Made by a program: the position numbers and the translations under genes. From Durusdinium trenchii (lineage: Eukaryota > Sar > Dinophyceae > Suessiales > Symbiodiniaceae): a stretch of DNA of 64,000 bases. The notes below the pieces were generated by a model, which was given only the letters and a program-made list of their open reading frames with translations, did not search any database and was not told where the DNA came from. The stretch is from NCBI GenBank assembly GCA_963970005.1, contig CAXAMN010003080.1, positions 340,619-404,618 of the forward strand, given 5' to 3'. The first letter of the stretch is position 1. Each line of letters opens with the position of its first letter. Of the stretch, positions 52,422 to 63,237 are shown piece by piece.

Positions 52422-55260
52422 GCGAGGCCAAGGACTTTGGTGCAAAATTTGTGGACGTGCTGGCGATTTCACTTGTCAAACCTGTCAATGCAACTTATAG
52501 AGCCAGAGAGTAAGGTAGCATCAAGGAGTAAGTCGAACCAGAAGCTGGTAGTTTTGCAGTCTCAAAGTCTCGTGTCCGCATGTTGTCAAGCCTCCGGAAG
52601 AAGCTTTGGTCACTTGGCTCAAAGCCATTTCATGTTGCCGGAATCACAAAGCTCAGCCACATCTCTCATCACACCCTGCCAAAGACGCACGGTTTGACCT
52701 TGTGGTCCTACCTTTGTCTATCCTTGTCAGCACCTGAATAGGAACTTCTGTTGAACCCACGCAAGTCTTGTGCTGATGTGGAAATGCCAAGTCCATAGCT
52801 TTTCCTTCCAAGATCAAAAAAACCGAAGCAACAGGTCACAGAAACAAAAAAGGGAAAATAGCTGAAACCGGCACTTTCCCATCATGGCCGCTATGGAGGT
52901 GGGGCCCGGTGGGGGTCGGATGAGAATGGCTAGAAGTGGATCCTTCAAAAGACCGGACGAACAGAAACAATGTGACAGGCCGCCGTGGAGGAGCTGAAGA
53001 ACAACATCCGAGAGCCTGAAACTGCAGAGGTTTCACATGGTTTCACATGGTTTCATAGCAAACAAAGGAGAATCATCAATTCCTGGTGCTAGAAGTCTTC
53101 AGTCATTGACTCCCGTCAATTCTTACCAGTTGCAGATAGCTGGAACGAGCCAACCTCATTGCATTTTTGGGACTTATCCTGGAGCCTGTTCTGTTACGTG
53201 CCCAAGGTCTGCCAGACGCGCAGAAAAGCAAATTGATGCGCGCGCTGCAGAAGTTTCGCAGAGTTTACAACAACTTGAGGCCTGTGGACCCCGTCTCTCG
53301 TTGTCACAATGTCCATTCGGTGAAGCTGTTTTATTTAAGCTGCTATTTTCGTGTGTTCATGTTAATTTAGAAACATATCTACTCGTATCAGGTGATGCAT
53401 GGAGTTGTTGACGTATTTGAGATTTTGCCTGCAGGAGCTACGCTTGTTTAAACTGTGGAGCGGGATCAAATCCGCACCTGCACACGGGCAATTCTCATAC
53501 AAGGGCCTTTGCAACAAACTGCCTTGTTCCTGGCACGGTGCCAAAGCTCATTTGCTGATGCAAAATTAACGGTGACATGTACCTTTCTGTGTTGGAAGCG
53601 AGATGAGGAGCATTGAAGTGCAGATACTGCGAAGTTGTTGGAATGAACCGCGTAGTATCGACAAGCGTTCTGGAAAACGCGTGTGACCACATGAGTAAGA
53701 AATTGGCAGGCAGCGAAAAGAGACTTGGAGATGGAGAAACGGAAGCTAGAGGTGCCTGCATGTTTGCAACTTCCATCCACTTTCTCTAGAATTCTGAAGT
53801 CCCGCCAAGAATGAATGACTGCAGTGCACTCTTTGGACCCACTGGCCCATGGAGTTGCATAGTGAACTTATGTGTTTCTTAAAGCCTGCCCTTTATGATC
53901 AAGTAGGCGCCTACTTAATTAAGGTGGTAAGCTCCTAGGCAGGAGTCAGGATAGCTCACACTTCCTTGAAGAAGCGCTCGTACTATTTCTTTGGTGCCTA
54001 GATTATTTGTTGAAAAAACAGTCTCGAGTCTCAAGACATCAAAGGGGAACAAACTACGCAGTACATATGTGTTGTCTCGGCTCCTCCCCTGTCCAGGAAG
54101 AGCGAGCGTCATGAGCTCAGAGCGTGCGCTGCTTCCCGGAGTGCAGTAATCATGTACAGTATATAATCCGGACGACAGCATTCTCAAGGGTAGGCCACAG
54201 ATTCACTTGCATCAATCTATCAGCTGTGCTTTCTTCAGAGTAGCTTGAAAGCAAGGGTCTAAGAGGCTTTTGACTGCACAGTCAAAACTTAATAGATTGG
54301 CGCAAGCCTTAAACATGCACCTTCAATATGGTCACAAGCATTCCAATGGGTTCGGGTTTGGCTCAGGACCTTAGTCAGCATGGAAGAATACTTCCAACAG
54401 CAGCAAGAGGAAGCTTTCTGGCAGAATTTAGCAGGAAGATGCACCTGAGTGAGGCACAGTCATGCAGACAAGGAATGTAACTTGAAGCTGGTACTTATCG
54501 CATGGTGCTTTTGGCAACTGATGTGAGGACACGATTTACAGAAGGAAACTCTTTGACAAGGTGAACAAATGTGGGTTCCCATTGTTTCGCAATCATTCAT
54601 CAGGTAGTGTCGAAAAGATCGGTTTTCCAGGGGAACTAGACGCCTGGCGTCGATGTTGGTTTCAGAACTTTGCAGCTATGCTTGATCTCAGCTGCTCCTT
54701 CTGTTTCTCTCAGACTTTCCAGCTTGGATAAGTAGCGAATTAGCCCTCTAGAGAGCAGCAAAAATGTATGCCAGAGATGGCAGAACAACTCAACTGTGAC
54801 AGGACAACAAAGTAACAAACTTGAGAGGGACCGGACATATTTGATGACAACCTTGAGGTAGACTTCTTGTAGCGTCCTCCAATGTGGACAAACAAAGCAT
54901 TGTGCTGCAAGGCATCCGTGTTGAATCTCCGCAAGAGACAGTAGCAGCTGCACCAGTTGCGCAAACAGGAATCGGGAAAAAAAAACATGTATATTCCTGT
55001 GTTTCATCCGGCTTCGGCTAAGATGGAAGCACTCCGCGACGAGGTGACCAAATTGAGGCAAGCAGAGACAGGTTATTCGAGCTTTTGGGCTGTGTAACAT
55101 GTTCCTTTGGCTACGGGTCGTGTCATTCATGCCTTGGCTTGAGAGATTGAGTGAAGCTCGTTCACGATCCCTTAAAGGATGGCACCCATGGCGTGACAAT
55201 TGAAATCGATGTACATGGACCCACGCCGCTTGCAGGCTCCATTGTGTAGCCTATAATGAA
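52422..55260. other. Downstream of AP2M; no gene confirmed
   Basis: Contains a partial copy of the MITE-like element (about 53901-54001), a possible coding stretch at about 53207-53275 (GLPDAQKSKLMRALQKFRR) and another at 55023-55070 (MEALRDEVTKLRQAE, coiled-coil-like, after AAG). Both are too short to name. Confidence 0.4.
53901..54001. repeat. Partial copy of the MITE-like element
   Basis: AAGTAGGCGCCTACTTAATT matches 34-53 with one change, and CTTCCTTGAAGAAGCGCT matches the right arm of the inverted repeat at 12893-12910 plus flank. The left arm is decayed. Confidence 0.5.
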
Positions 55261-55550
55261 TCAGGTGAACTCAAAATAATGTCGTATAATATAGGACCAG
55301 ATGACCCCATATGTTAACAACTTCGCGCAGGAGAAGCGGTCGGGAGGAGGGAGAGGAAGGGAGTGGTGGTTGGTTGGTGGTTGTCGTTTGGAAGTGGATG
55401 GGGATGGGATTGTCGTTTGGGTTGTCGCGTGTCCGCGTGCGTATGTAAATAGGTGGATCCAGTCTTGATGAGCGCGTGCTTCTATTCGGGAGAACTCCAT
55501 CCCAGCGCGCGCCCGAATTTTGTATGGAACCCCGTGCAGATCAGCCGCAG

Positions 55551-55853
55551 CACGCAAATCACAGCGGCACAGCGGCGGAGACCCACCAGCACCGTCCAGC
55601 ACTACCCAGCACCGGGGCGTACATCCCACCCCCTCGAGAAGACAATGAGCTGGAAGACAAGTTGCACGCAAATCACAGCGGCACAGCGGCGGAGACCCAC
55701 CAGCACCGGCCAGCACCACCCAGCACCAGGGCGTACATCCCACCCCCTGGAGAAGACAATGAGCTGGAAGACAAGTTGCACGCAAATCACAGCGGCACAG
55801 AACCAGCCAGTACCAAGGCGTACATCCAACCCCCTGGAGAAGATAATTCGCTG
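55551..55853 (+). repeat. 114-bp tandem repeat, 2.6 copies
   Basis: Units start at 55551, 55665 and 55779 (CACGCAAATCACAGCGG). The third has an internal deletion. As 114 is 38 codons, frames stay open on both strands (for example TQITAAQRRRPTST). Confidence 0.92.
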
Positions 55854-55862
55854 GTGGACAAC

Positions 55863-56165
55863 TGGTTGGTGACAATTGAGTGACAATTGGTTGGTGACAA
55901 TTAGTTGGTGACAATTGGTGGATGACAATCGATAGGTGACAATTGGTTGGCAGCGATTGGTTGGTGACAATTCGTGGATGACAATCGGTAGGCTAGGTGA
56001 CAATTGGTTGGTTGACAATTGGTTGTTGACAATTGGTTGGTGACAATTGGTTGATGACAATCGGTTGATGACAATTGGTTGTTGACAACTGGTTGTTGAC
56101 AATTGGTTGTTGAAAATTGGTTCATGATTCATGACAATTGTCGGTGGCAGTTGTTGGTGGCAATT
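55863..56165 (+). repeat. 14-16 bp tandem array (TGACAATTGGTTGG)
   Basis: About 20 imperfect units, with GACAATTGGTTGT and GACAATCGATAGG variants. The reverse strand reads as TNCHQPIVTNQLS-like repeats, which are not a gene. Confidence 0.92.
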
Positions 56166-56169
56166 GCTT

Positions 56170-58200
56170 GGTGGCAAGCGGAGGGCGGGAGGAGGAGGAG
56201 GAGGAGGAGGAGGGCGGGATACAACACTGAAAACAAAAAACCACCTGTCAATGCGGGGAAAAATCACGTTGAGTGCTGCGGAGACATACTCACACTATCT
56301 CACGCTCATACCCGTCATACCCCTATTGGACAATTGTTCAGGTGCTTTGCACACAACGGGCCAGGTTTCTTCTAGTTTGGAGATGCATTCTCAGACCACC
56401 GTTGTTCATGCACCGACCAAAATTGCCAGAATGGTACATGGGCAACACCAAACTGTTGTTCACACGACCGGAATGCACCAAGACGGAACACGTAGGTACA
56501 GGTGAACAGGGAAAGGAGGAAGGGAAGGAAGGAAAGGAGATCAAAGTTTTGCATGTTCACACGGTTGGAGCACACTGAAGGTACAGAGGGGAAGGGACGG
56601 CAAGGGGACTGCACCAGTGTGGCCCACACGGGCAGCACCAAACCTTTGCACGTATGTTCGCACGATTGGAGCACACCAAGATGGCGTACAGACAGAGGCC
56701 AGCAGCCACACAGATTCTGTTTAAAACGATGGGAAAATGGGAGCGCACACTAAGATTGCGTGAGGGATTCCCAGCAAGAATGTGACCAGTTCACACAAAG
56801 ATTGAATTTATTGCTTGGAGCCTGGAACTGTTTTTGGCGTGATTTTGTAGCTTCTGTGAGAAACTTGAAAAACGCGGGGTGATGAACATGTTATCGCCGG
56901 GGAAAGTCGTGAGAGCAACCACATGGGGACTTCTGTGCCATCTATATATAAAGAGTTCCCAACAGCCAACAACCAAGTTTTATTGGCTTGTCACTTGCCA
57001 ACAAATTCACTGCTTCTCACTTTTGCTGCAATATGGCTTTGCGTGAGGCGGGCAGGCGGCCTATTCGGCTGCTGTATGGCTCCGAGCATCCAAGATCGTC
57101 CTGAGGATTTGAAAACACACAGAGAAAAGGCGTACATAAAACCTGTCTTTCAAGAAATACTGGACTTGTTTGGTCTTGCTTCCGTCAGGAGCCTTCTGGA
57201 TCATGAGGCTTCTCCGGGCCACGTTGGCTGCACATTATAGGCAATTAACTTGTCTTGCAGTGTGTGTGTGTGTTTTTCTGGTAGCACAAGAATCAAGAAT
57301 CAGTTGCTTGAACTGAATGCATTCTCCGCATACTTTTTGCAACCAACTTACCTTCGCCTTGAGGCCGGGTCATCCGACTTCTGTTCCCTGTAATTTTCCT
57401 GAACCGGTCCCCAAATAACCTCGTAAAATGCTACAAGCAGAAGGGAAGGCCGCACCACGAACCGTTGCAATATTGCCGGCTAGGCCACTCAAGTGTCTCT
57501 TCTTTGCCTGAAGGTTGAGGTATTATTTGCAAGTTAGCTCTGCAGGTTTGGATGATATTGATTTATTCTCTTCTCTACATACAATACGTGTCTCGTTATT
57601 CTTGGAAAAGCTTTGCTCAGAGTCAATGTCTCAGATCAGCTCAATTGTTGTGATCCCCCTCTGAGCTCTACAAACTCTAGTAACTCTAGTATCTAGAAGT
57701 AAGCAACGAATTACCGTAAATGGACGGCTGAGAACTGGAAGGAATGGAGGAGACGGACTCCCATGAAGTATGTGCATTCAGGCGACAAAAACTGGTTGGA
57801 AGACACATGCCGTGCAAAACATGTTTTCCTGTTTACGTGTTCAATATCATGTAAGCAATAATATGTAAGCAATGTCCTTGCCGGAGAACTGAGAACTGCT
57901 GCGGTCTGAGGTGCCAATTCAATGTATTGGTTCCCCATGTGTGAGGTCACGTGATTTAGTGTGAATTGGAAGATGAAGTTGTCACATCCTCCACTTCTGA
58001 CTTCAATATTCTCACAATCTCTGGATTGCAAAGCTCAATTCCAGGTTGCCATCCGATGGCACTCCAACTTGTTGTCGCATTGTCCCTGTCAGTTGAAGGT
58101 TTGGTCATGCTCGTCACAAATTAGGACCCTTTGTTTTGCATCTTTTTTGGAGGTCAGAATAGATGTTTGGAAGGCGTTTTTTGTGCAGAACCTAAAATTA
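56170..58200. other. No gene identified
   Basis: Starts with a GGA triplet run (about 56187-56213). One possible exon lies at about 57075-57200 (IQDRPEDLKTHREKAYIKPV, FQEILDLFGLASVRSLL), with no family match. Confidence 0.4.
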
Positions 58201-59001
58201 TAATTTTGGGATATTGAATGATATTGATTAAAAAATATTGTCATCGGATTCATTCACCTTGTCATTTGATTACCAATAAACCAATCTCGAAGAAAATTCG
58301 AAGAAAATAAAATAAATATAACTATAATATAACTAAATTCATTATTATATAAATTACATATAATATATATATATATATATTAATCTATTTTATAAATATA
58401 TATATATGGATTATATTTAAAAAATAAAAAAAAATATATATATTTATTAAATAATATTTAGAAATATTTTATAGATTATTTTAAAGTAGCAATTTTAAAT
58501 AAATAAATATGTAAGGGTTAGAATAATATTTTAATAGGATAAAAAAAATAAATACAAATTATGTATTTATGTATTTACGATTGACGGAATGAATTCGCTT
58601 ATTTTGGGCAAGCAATTGATGCGTCGATTGGCTATTTTTATGGCGGCATGGTACGTTAACGATTCGAAAAAAGGGACTTAAATGGATTTAAGCATTCGAT
58701 AATGGTGCGATATGCGGTTGTTAATTTTGAAGATCGAATTAACTAAATTAGGTAGATATTTTGATTTATTTCGGGGAGATGCGGGATAATAATCGGGAAT
58801 TTATCGTTATTAGTTAAGAATCTTATCTATTTGATGCGAAGAATGCATTGGTAGTGACTATAGTGCGGCTTTTGGCCTCGGTGCATTGGAATTGCAATTA
58901 TTTGATATTGAATCCAATTTACAGTGCAGTTTGATGTATATATGAAACATGGAAATATGATAGGTTGTCGATTCTAGCTGATTATGGTTTTAGATCGAAT
59001 G

Positions 59002-60047
59002 CTAAGCGCTGGAAACCGATTGATCTGCAAACAAATAGGGATGGGGGGTCGCGGAGCCAATAAGTCCAAAATAATATGGAGTTTGGTTGTGCCACATGGG
59101 AACAAGATCTTGTATGGCGTTATTAGCGGGCTTTTCATCCTTTATGACGATGGGCGAGTAGGTCATTTCCCTATCCTCAACGGTGGTGTCGAAGCGGATT
59201 TCCCATCGAGGAGCCTGCAGAACCTCATCAAAAATGAACCCTGTGTAAGGTTATCCGAAGCCATCCCACAAATTTAGCCGCATCGTGTTGAGTTCTTTTG
59301 GCATACGAAGTAAACCATCCATCAAGCAGTGAATTAAGACAGTCTGAATCCGTAAGCCATTGTGCGGTGGTGCCACGACTCAATAACCATTGGAGTGGTT
59401 GTTTCCAATTACCAATCAACCCCCATGGAAAAATTATTGTCCATACAACAGGCCCAAAATTCCGCTATTAAAACCGTATTCATGAAGCAATCGTTGGCGT
59501 CATTGCCAAGGCACAACTCGAGGAGAGAGGATCTCATCGTTTGAGGGTCCGGGCCACCGCGATCGAAGGCCTCAGCCGGATTGCAATTAATAGCATCAGT
59601 CCGTTGCCCGTGAGCTTTATGAGGAGGTCGAATAATTCCTGAGAGGCCGAGCTGCGAAGGGAAATGTCGAGGCGCCAAGGGATCACAACATTGGAATTCG
59701 GATTCAGTTGATCGGATGGCATCGGTTTGAGTGCCGTGAATCTGAGGATCAGTTCCGATTGGTTGGCAATCTGATGGATGCATGCGATCATCTTTGAGGC
59801 CTCTGTAGACGAGATCGGGTCCCTGGACGAAGGCTTCAAAATCTTTTCCTGGTGATCCCATTGAAGGTAAATCTAGGCATTCGTTGGGGTCAAGATCTGC
59901 TTGGCGCGAAGGGCCAGGATCAGTTCGTGGTCGTTTGACCCAAGGGGAAGCTGGGCTGCCCGGCTCGCAAGCTCTTCGAAAACCGACTGAAACATCAGCT
60001 GGCGAAGGGGTCGATCGACGGTGCCCTACTCCCACTGGCCATGCCAT
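59002..60047 (-). pseudogene. Ubiquitin-specific-protease-like (peptidase C19-like) gene fragment, frameshifted
   Basis: Reading from 60047 downwards, a Pro/Ser-rich N-terminal part is followed by LELCLGNDANDCFMNTVLIA then EFWACC, which resembles the Cys box of ubiquitin C-terminal hydrolases (GNxxNxCxxNxxL). After a frame change near 59415 comes KRTQHDAAKFVGWL, resembling the QxDAxEF box. After a second change near 59230 come LQAPRWEIRF and AIQDLVPMWHNQTPYYF, to a stop at 59002-59004. At least two frameshifts make it a likely pseudogene. The resemblance is to a deubiquitinase fold seen in multicopy dinoflagellate proteins; I could not check it. Confidence 0.45.
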
Positions 60048-60790
60048 GTCTTCGATAGCTGTCGCAGTTGCGGGAGGATCGAATTCTTGTCAGCCAAAAA
60101 CTTTATATAATAGATAATAGATTTTTATATTAATGTTATATTTGAAAGTTAGGTATATTTAATTTAATATCAATATTAAATTTCCAAATATATATATAAT
60201 TATTTATAATGTTTAAGTCTATTTAAAATACATTTAATATGAATAATAATATTATATGTAATTTTATTTGTAATTTTTTATAAATCTATAATTTATATTA
60301 TTATTATTTTGTTGCGATTTGGATCTCCTCTAAATAATTGGATTATTTTATATATTTCGATTTTTAAATTTAAGAAATAATCTAATTATTTTATATTATG
60401 TTTTCGTCTTGGGACATGTACCACTAAGTAATTCCGATGCGGTCGGTCGTGGATTCGAATCTTATATGGTCCACCTTGGTTAGCCTTGGAACATTTCGAA
60501 ATTGAATATATCTATATTTCTTATTTCGTTTCTACGTATTTATCGAGCATTTCTTAGACGCGTACAGCAGTATTTTCTACTACAACGTTCGGATGCGTAC
60601 GCCAGGGAATAAGGCCTTATTATAATATTCTATTTTTAATGATTATACGCGTGAACGCGTCGTAAATTTAATATTTGTATTTAATGTTTTGACAGAATAT
60701 ATTTATATAATATATCAATGCTTTCCGCTACAACGTTCGAACGCAAATGAAAAAGAATAAAATCTTGCTATAATATCGGCGGATCTCCGG

Positions 60791-60907
60791 TTCTCCGGCC
60801 TCGGCCGCGGACAAGGCCGGAGACCCGTTTTCTCCGGCCTCGGCCGCAGACAAAGACGAAGACCCGTTTTCTCCGGCCTCGCCCGCGAATAGGGCCGAAG
60901 ACCGGAT
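60791..60907 (+). repeat. 39-bp GC-rich tandem repeat with inverted repeat, 3 copies
   Basis: Three units of TTCTCCGGCCTCGGCCGCGG-type sequence, each ending GAC(C)CG. In the first unit CTCCGGCCT (60793-60801) and AGGCCGGAG (60814-60822) form a perfect stem. The second and third have lost some pairs. It is an isolated GC island in AT-rich DNA. Confidence 0.85.
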
Positions 60908-61189
60908 TTCTAAAGTAAAATGCTTAAAACAATAAGATTATCTATTATATTTTCGCCTTTTCATGTTCAAAATCTTAACTCCCTCATAATTAATTTCCGA
61001 CTTCCATCGCGGTCCGGACCCCCCCAAGTAATTAAATTTTTATATATATTATTTCATATATTATATTTTCGTTACCAAACAAATATAAAATCTTTCAAAA
61101 CATCAAACAAAATAAAATTTTAGCAATATAGTGTTACCATACAAATATATTCTATCAAAACATCAAACATAAATATTAGATCTATAATA

Positions 61190-61404
61190 TGTTCCCGCAC
61201 TGAACGGAGAATTCAGGCTCGTAAACTCAGTGACGTAGGGTCACAGTCCCAAAGGTTGTAGTTGAAGCTGAGGCACACTTTTAGCTCAATCAAGCGTGAG
61301 CTCTGGTAGTGAAATGAACACAAAACTAAACCCAAACGGCTGCAGTGAAACATACATCTATACAAGCTATGTCATGTACATGTAACTGGTGCTACATCTG
61401 ATCA
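61190..61404 (-). repeat. Candidate 3' LTR of the - strand copia fragment
   Basis: On the - strand the 215-bp segment starts TGATCAGATGT and ends GCGGGAACA (TG...CA), directly after the purine-rich CGGGAGGCG (61405-61413), about 110 bp past the RNase H stop. The matching 5' LTR is not in the window, so the limits are inferred. Confidence 0.4.
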
Positions 61405-61521
61405 CGCCTCCCGAATTTAACTTCTGGGAGATGTTAAATGAGTCAGGATTAGCACTTAATTAGCTCGTGGCCCTTCAATATATCTTGGTCTTGAAGAAAT
61501 ACCTATTTTAGCTCAAGCCGT

Positions 61522-62310
61522 TCAAGCTTTCAAAGTCAGTTCATGCTCACCTTCCAGGTAGTGGAAATTCATGCCTTTCATGGTTGTTGTCATTTTCTCC
61601 TCGGTGACAGCTTTCGTTAACACATCGGCCAACATTCGGTCGGTGCCTTCTTTCTTGAGACGAAATTCTTTCTTTGTTGTACGCTCTTGTACCCAGTGGT
61701 ACTGAGTGTCAACATGTTTAGCTCGTCTCAAGCCTCGACGGTTTCCCATGGCGATGCCAGCGGAAGCGCCCATTGTCACCTCTTTGCTGGGAAACAATCC
61801 CCAGTCTCTTGCAGTTGATGCGACTCCAAGCATCTGACATGCTCCGGAAACAAGTCCGTAGTATTCGGATTCGCCACTGCTCAGGGAGACAACTCCTTGG
61901 CCTTTGCTGTATGTAGTGAGACAGCATTTGTTGGCCATGAGCACGCCTCCTGAGACACTCTTTCGTGTCCTTATGCAACCTGCATGGTCGGCGTCTGACC
62001 ACATGTTGAAGGGATTGCAAGTGTTTTGGTTTGGAAACAGCTGTGCAACTCTTGGTCGATACCTGATATATCGAGCCAATCGTTTCAGCATATTCCAGTG
62101 CCTCGATGTTGGATTCTGTAGACCTTGTGCCAACGAGTGCGTTGCAATTTTCAGATCAGGTCGATCTTGTGCCAAATACGCGGCTCTCATAGCAATAGAT
62201 CTATACATCGTTGCATCTTCGGCACTCAGCGGAACTTCTTCGTGTTGGAGTTCCTCTTGACTTGGCTTGGCCAAAGATGTCTTGACCTTGCCTGGTTGAT
62301 CAGTGCCTAA
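61522..62310 (-). CDS. copia RNase H segment (after an in-frame stop)
   Basis: The methionine at 62274 starts AKPSQEELQHEE. The same frame is open up to a TGA at 62311-62313 and is the direct continuation of the RT segment. The RNase H motifs are MWSDADHAGCIRTRKS (Asp), SLSSGESEYYGL (Glu) and KHVDTQYHWVQE, then ADVLTKAV. It ends at 61522. The C-terminal domain degrades the RNA strand during cDNA synthesis. Confidence 0.85.
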   Translation of the reverse strand, partial: LGTDQPGKVKTSLAKPSQEELQHEEVPLSAEDATMYRSIAMRAAYLAQDRPDLKIATHSLAQGLQNPTSRHWNMLKRLARYIRYRPRVAQLFPNQNTCNPFNMWSDADHAGCIRTRKSVSGGVLMANKCCLTTYSKGQGVVSLSSGESEYYGLVSGACQMLGVASTARDWGLFPSKEVTMGASAGIAMGNRRGLRRAKHVDTQYHWVQERTTKKEFRLKKEGTDRMLADVLTKAVTEEKMTTTMKGMNFHYLEGEHELTLKA

Positions 62311-63237
62311 TCACTTGATGATCAACTCTGCATGTCTTGGATCTGGTTCCCACCAAATGCCTTCATTTGACCAGGTGATGATGCGATTCAACATTCTGAT
62401 CTGTTGACTTGCTTTTGGTAAACCTGGGGGACCGAAAATGCCTCGATCCACAATTTGCCATTCTTTGGCTGCTGAAGTGTGAAACCACTTGATGTCATCA
62501 AAGCTTCCAACGGTCGTGAAATCGTCTCCATGCATTTCTGTTCGAAGTTCTCTGGATGCATGGTAATAGATGTATGGATTAGATTTGCCTTGTAAAAATC
62601 CTAGCTTCTTCATGAACTCTGCAATGGTCAACTCCCAGTTCATGGGTGCGTCTCTGGTGCCGTAAAGGCTTCTGACCAATCTTCCTACCACATCCCCATC
62701 TTCTGGCTTCTTGCCTTCTGATGGAATTTCAACATAGAGTTCTCTTGTGGCCTTGGAGTAGAAATGAGCTCTCTTCACATCTAAAAATCCTAGAAATGAT
62801 TGTTTTGATTTTCTTCTCTCGCCTTTCTCCAATGGAAGGCTGTCGCTGACTGCAATGGTTAGTAGTAGCTTTAAAGCTGCTAGGCTCGGCATGGCTGCGA
62901 AAAATTCGTCAAAACCTGAGCCTCTTTTGATTTCTTGTGCCATCAATCGATTTCTATAGAGAGGATTGGTTTCATCTTGCTTGTTCACATCTACCCATCG
63001 AATTCCAATGATTTTGGTTCCTTTTGGAATTTTGCTTCTTGGGATCTTCTCCCAGACTCCCATTGATTCGACAATATCGATTTCATCTTTTCTGACTTTC
63101 TCTACCTTCTCAGGTAGAAGCTCTTTTCCATTGATGTCATCATAGTACCACCAATCTTTTGCCTCTTCTGCCATTTCTTCTGGCAATGGGATCTTCTCTT
63201 CACATACTGCTTTCTCTGGGTCGATGCTAGATAGCAC
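62311..63237 (-). pseudogene. copia reverse transcriptase, interrupted
   Basis: KIIGIRWVDVNKQDETN opens the RT as in copia polyproteins. FLDVKRAHF gives the first catalytic Asp, LVRSLYGTRDAPMNWE the conserved YG.xxAP block, and RTEMHGDDFTTVG the second motif (YVDD replaced by HGDD; both Asp kept). The frame ends in TGA at 62311-62313 directly after RHAELIIK, and the same frame continues into RNase H. At the other end it meets the upstream frame at a CT/GA microsatellite (63236-63251), where a slip changes the register. The element is therefore inactive as assembled. Confidence 0.9.

Larger units (their letters stand above)
58205..61200. other. AT-rich block interrupted by a USP-like pseudogene and a GC-rich array
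   Basis: 58205-58975, 60105-60780 and 60905-61189 are dominated by A and T (runs such as TATATATATA, AAATAAATAA), in sharp contrast to the mixed composition of the first 58 kb. The block ends at the copia fragment. A divergent duplication occurs at 60571-60630 and 60717-60777 (CTACAACGTTCG....TATAATAT). Confidence 0.8.

Noticed and set aside
60411..60472. tRNA-like stretch with GGATTCGAATC and partly pairing ends
   Set aside because: It is only about 62 nt, lacks room for D and anticodon arms, and the acceptor stem has a mismatch. It could be a decayed tRNA-derived repeat, but this is not supported.
61501..61517. TATTTTAGCTCAAG resembling the spliced leader, beside the copia stop
   Set aside because: Several mismatches, opposite strand to the neighbouring element, and AT-rich context make chance likely.
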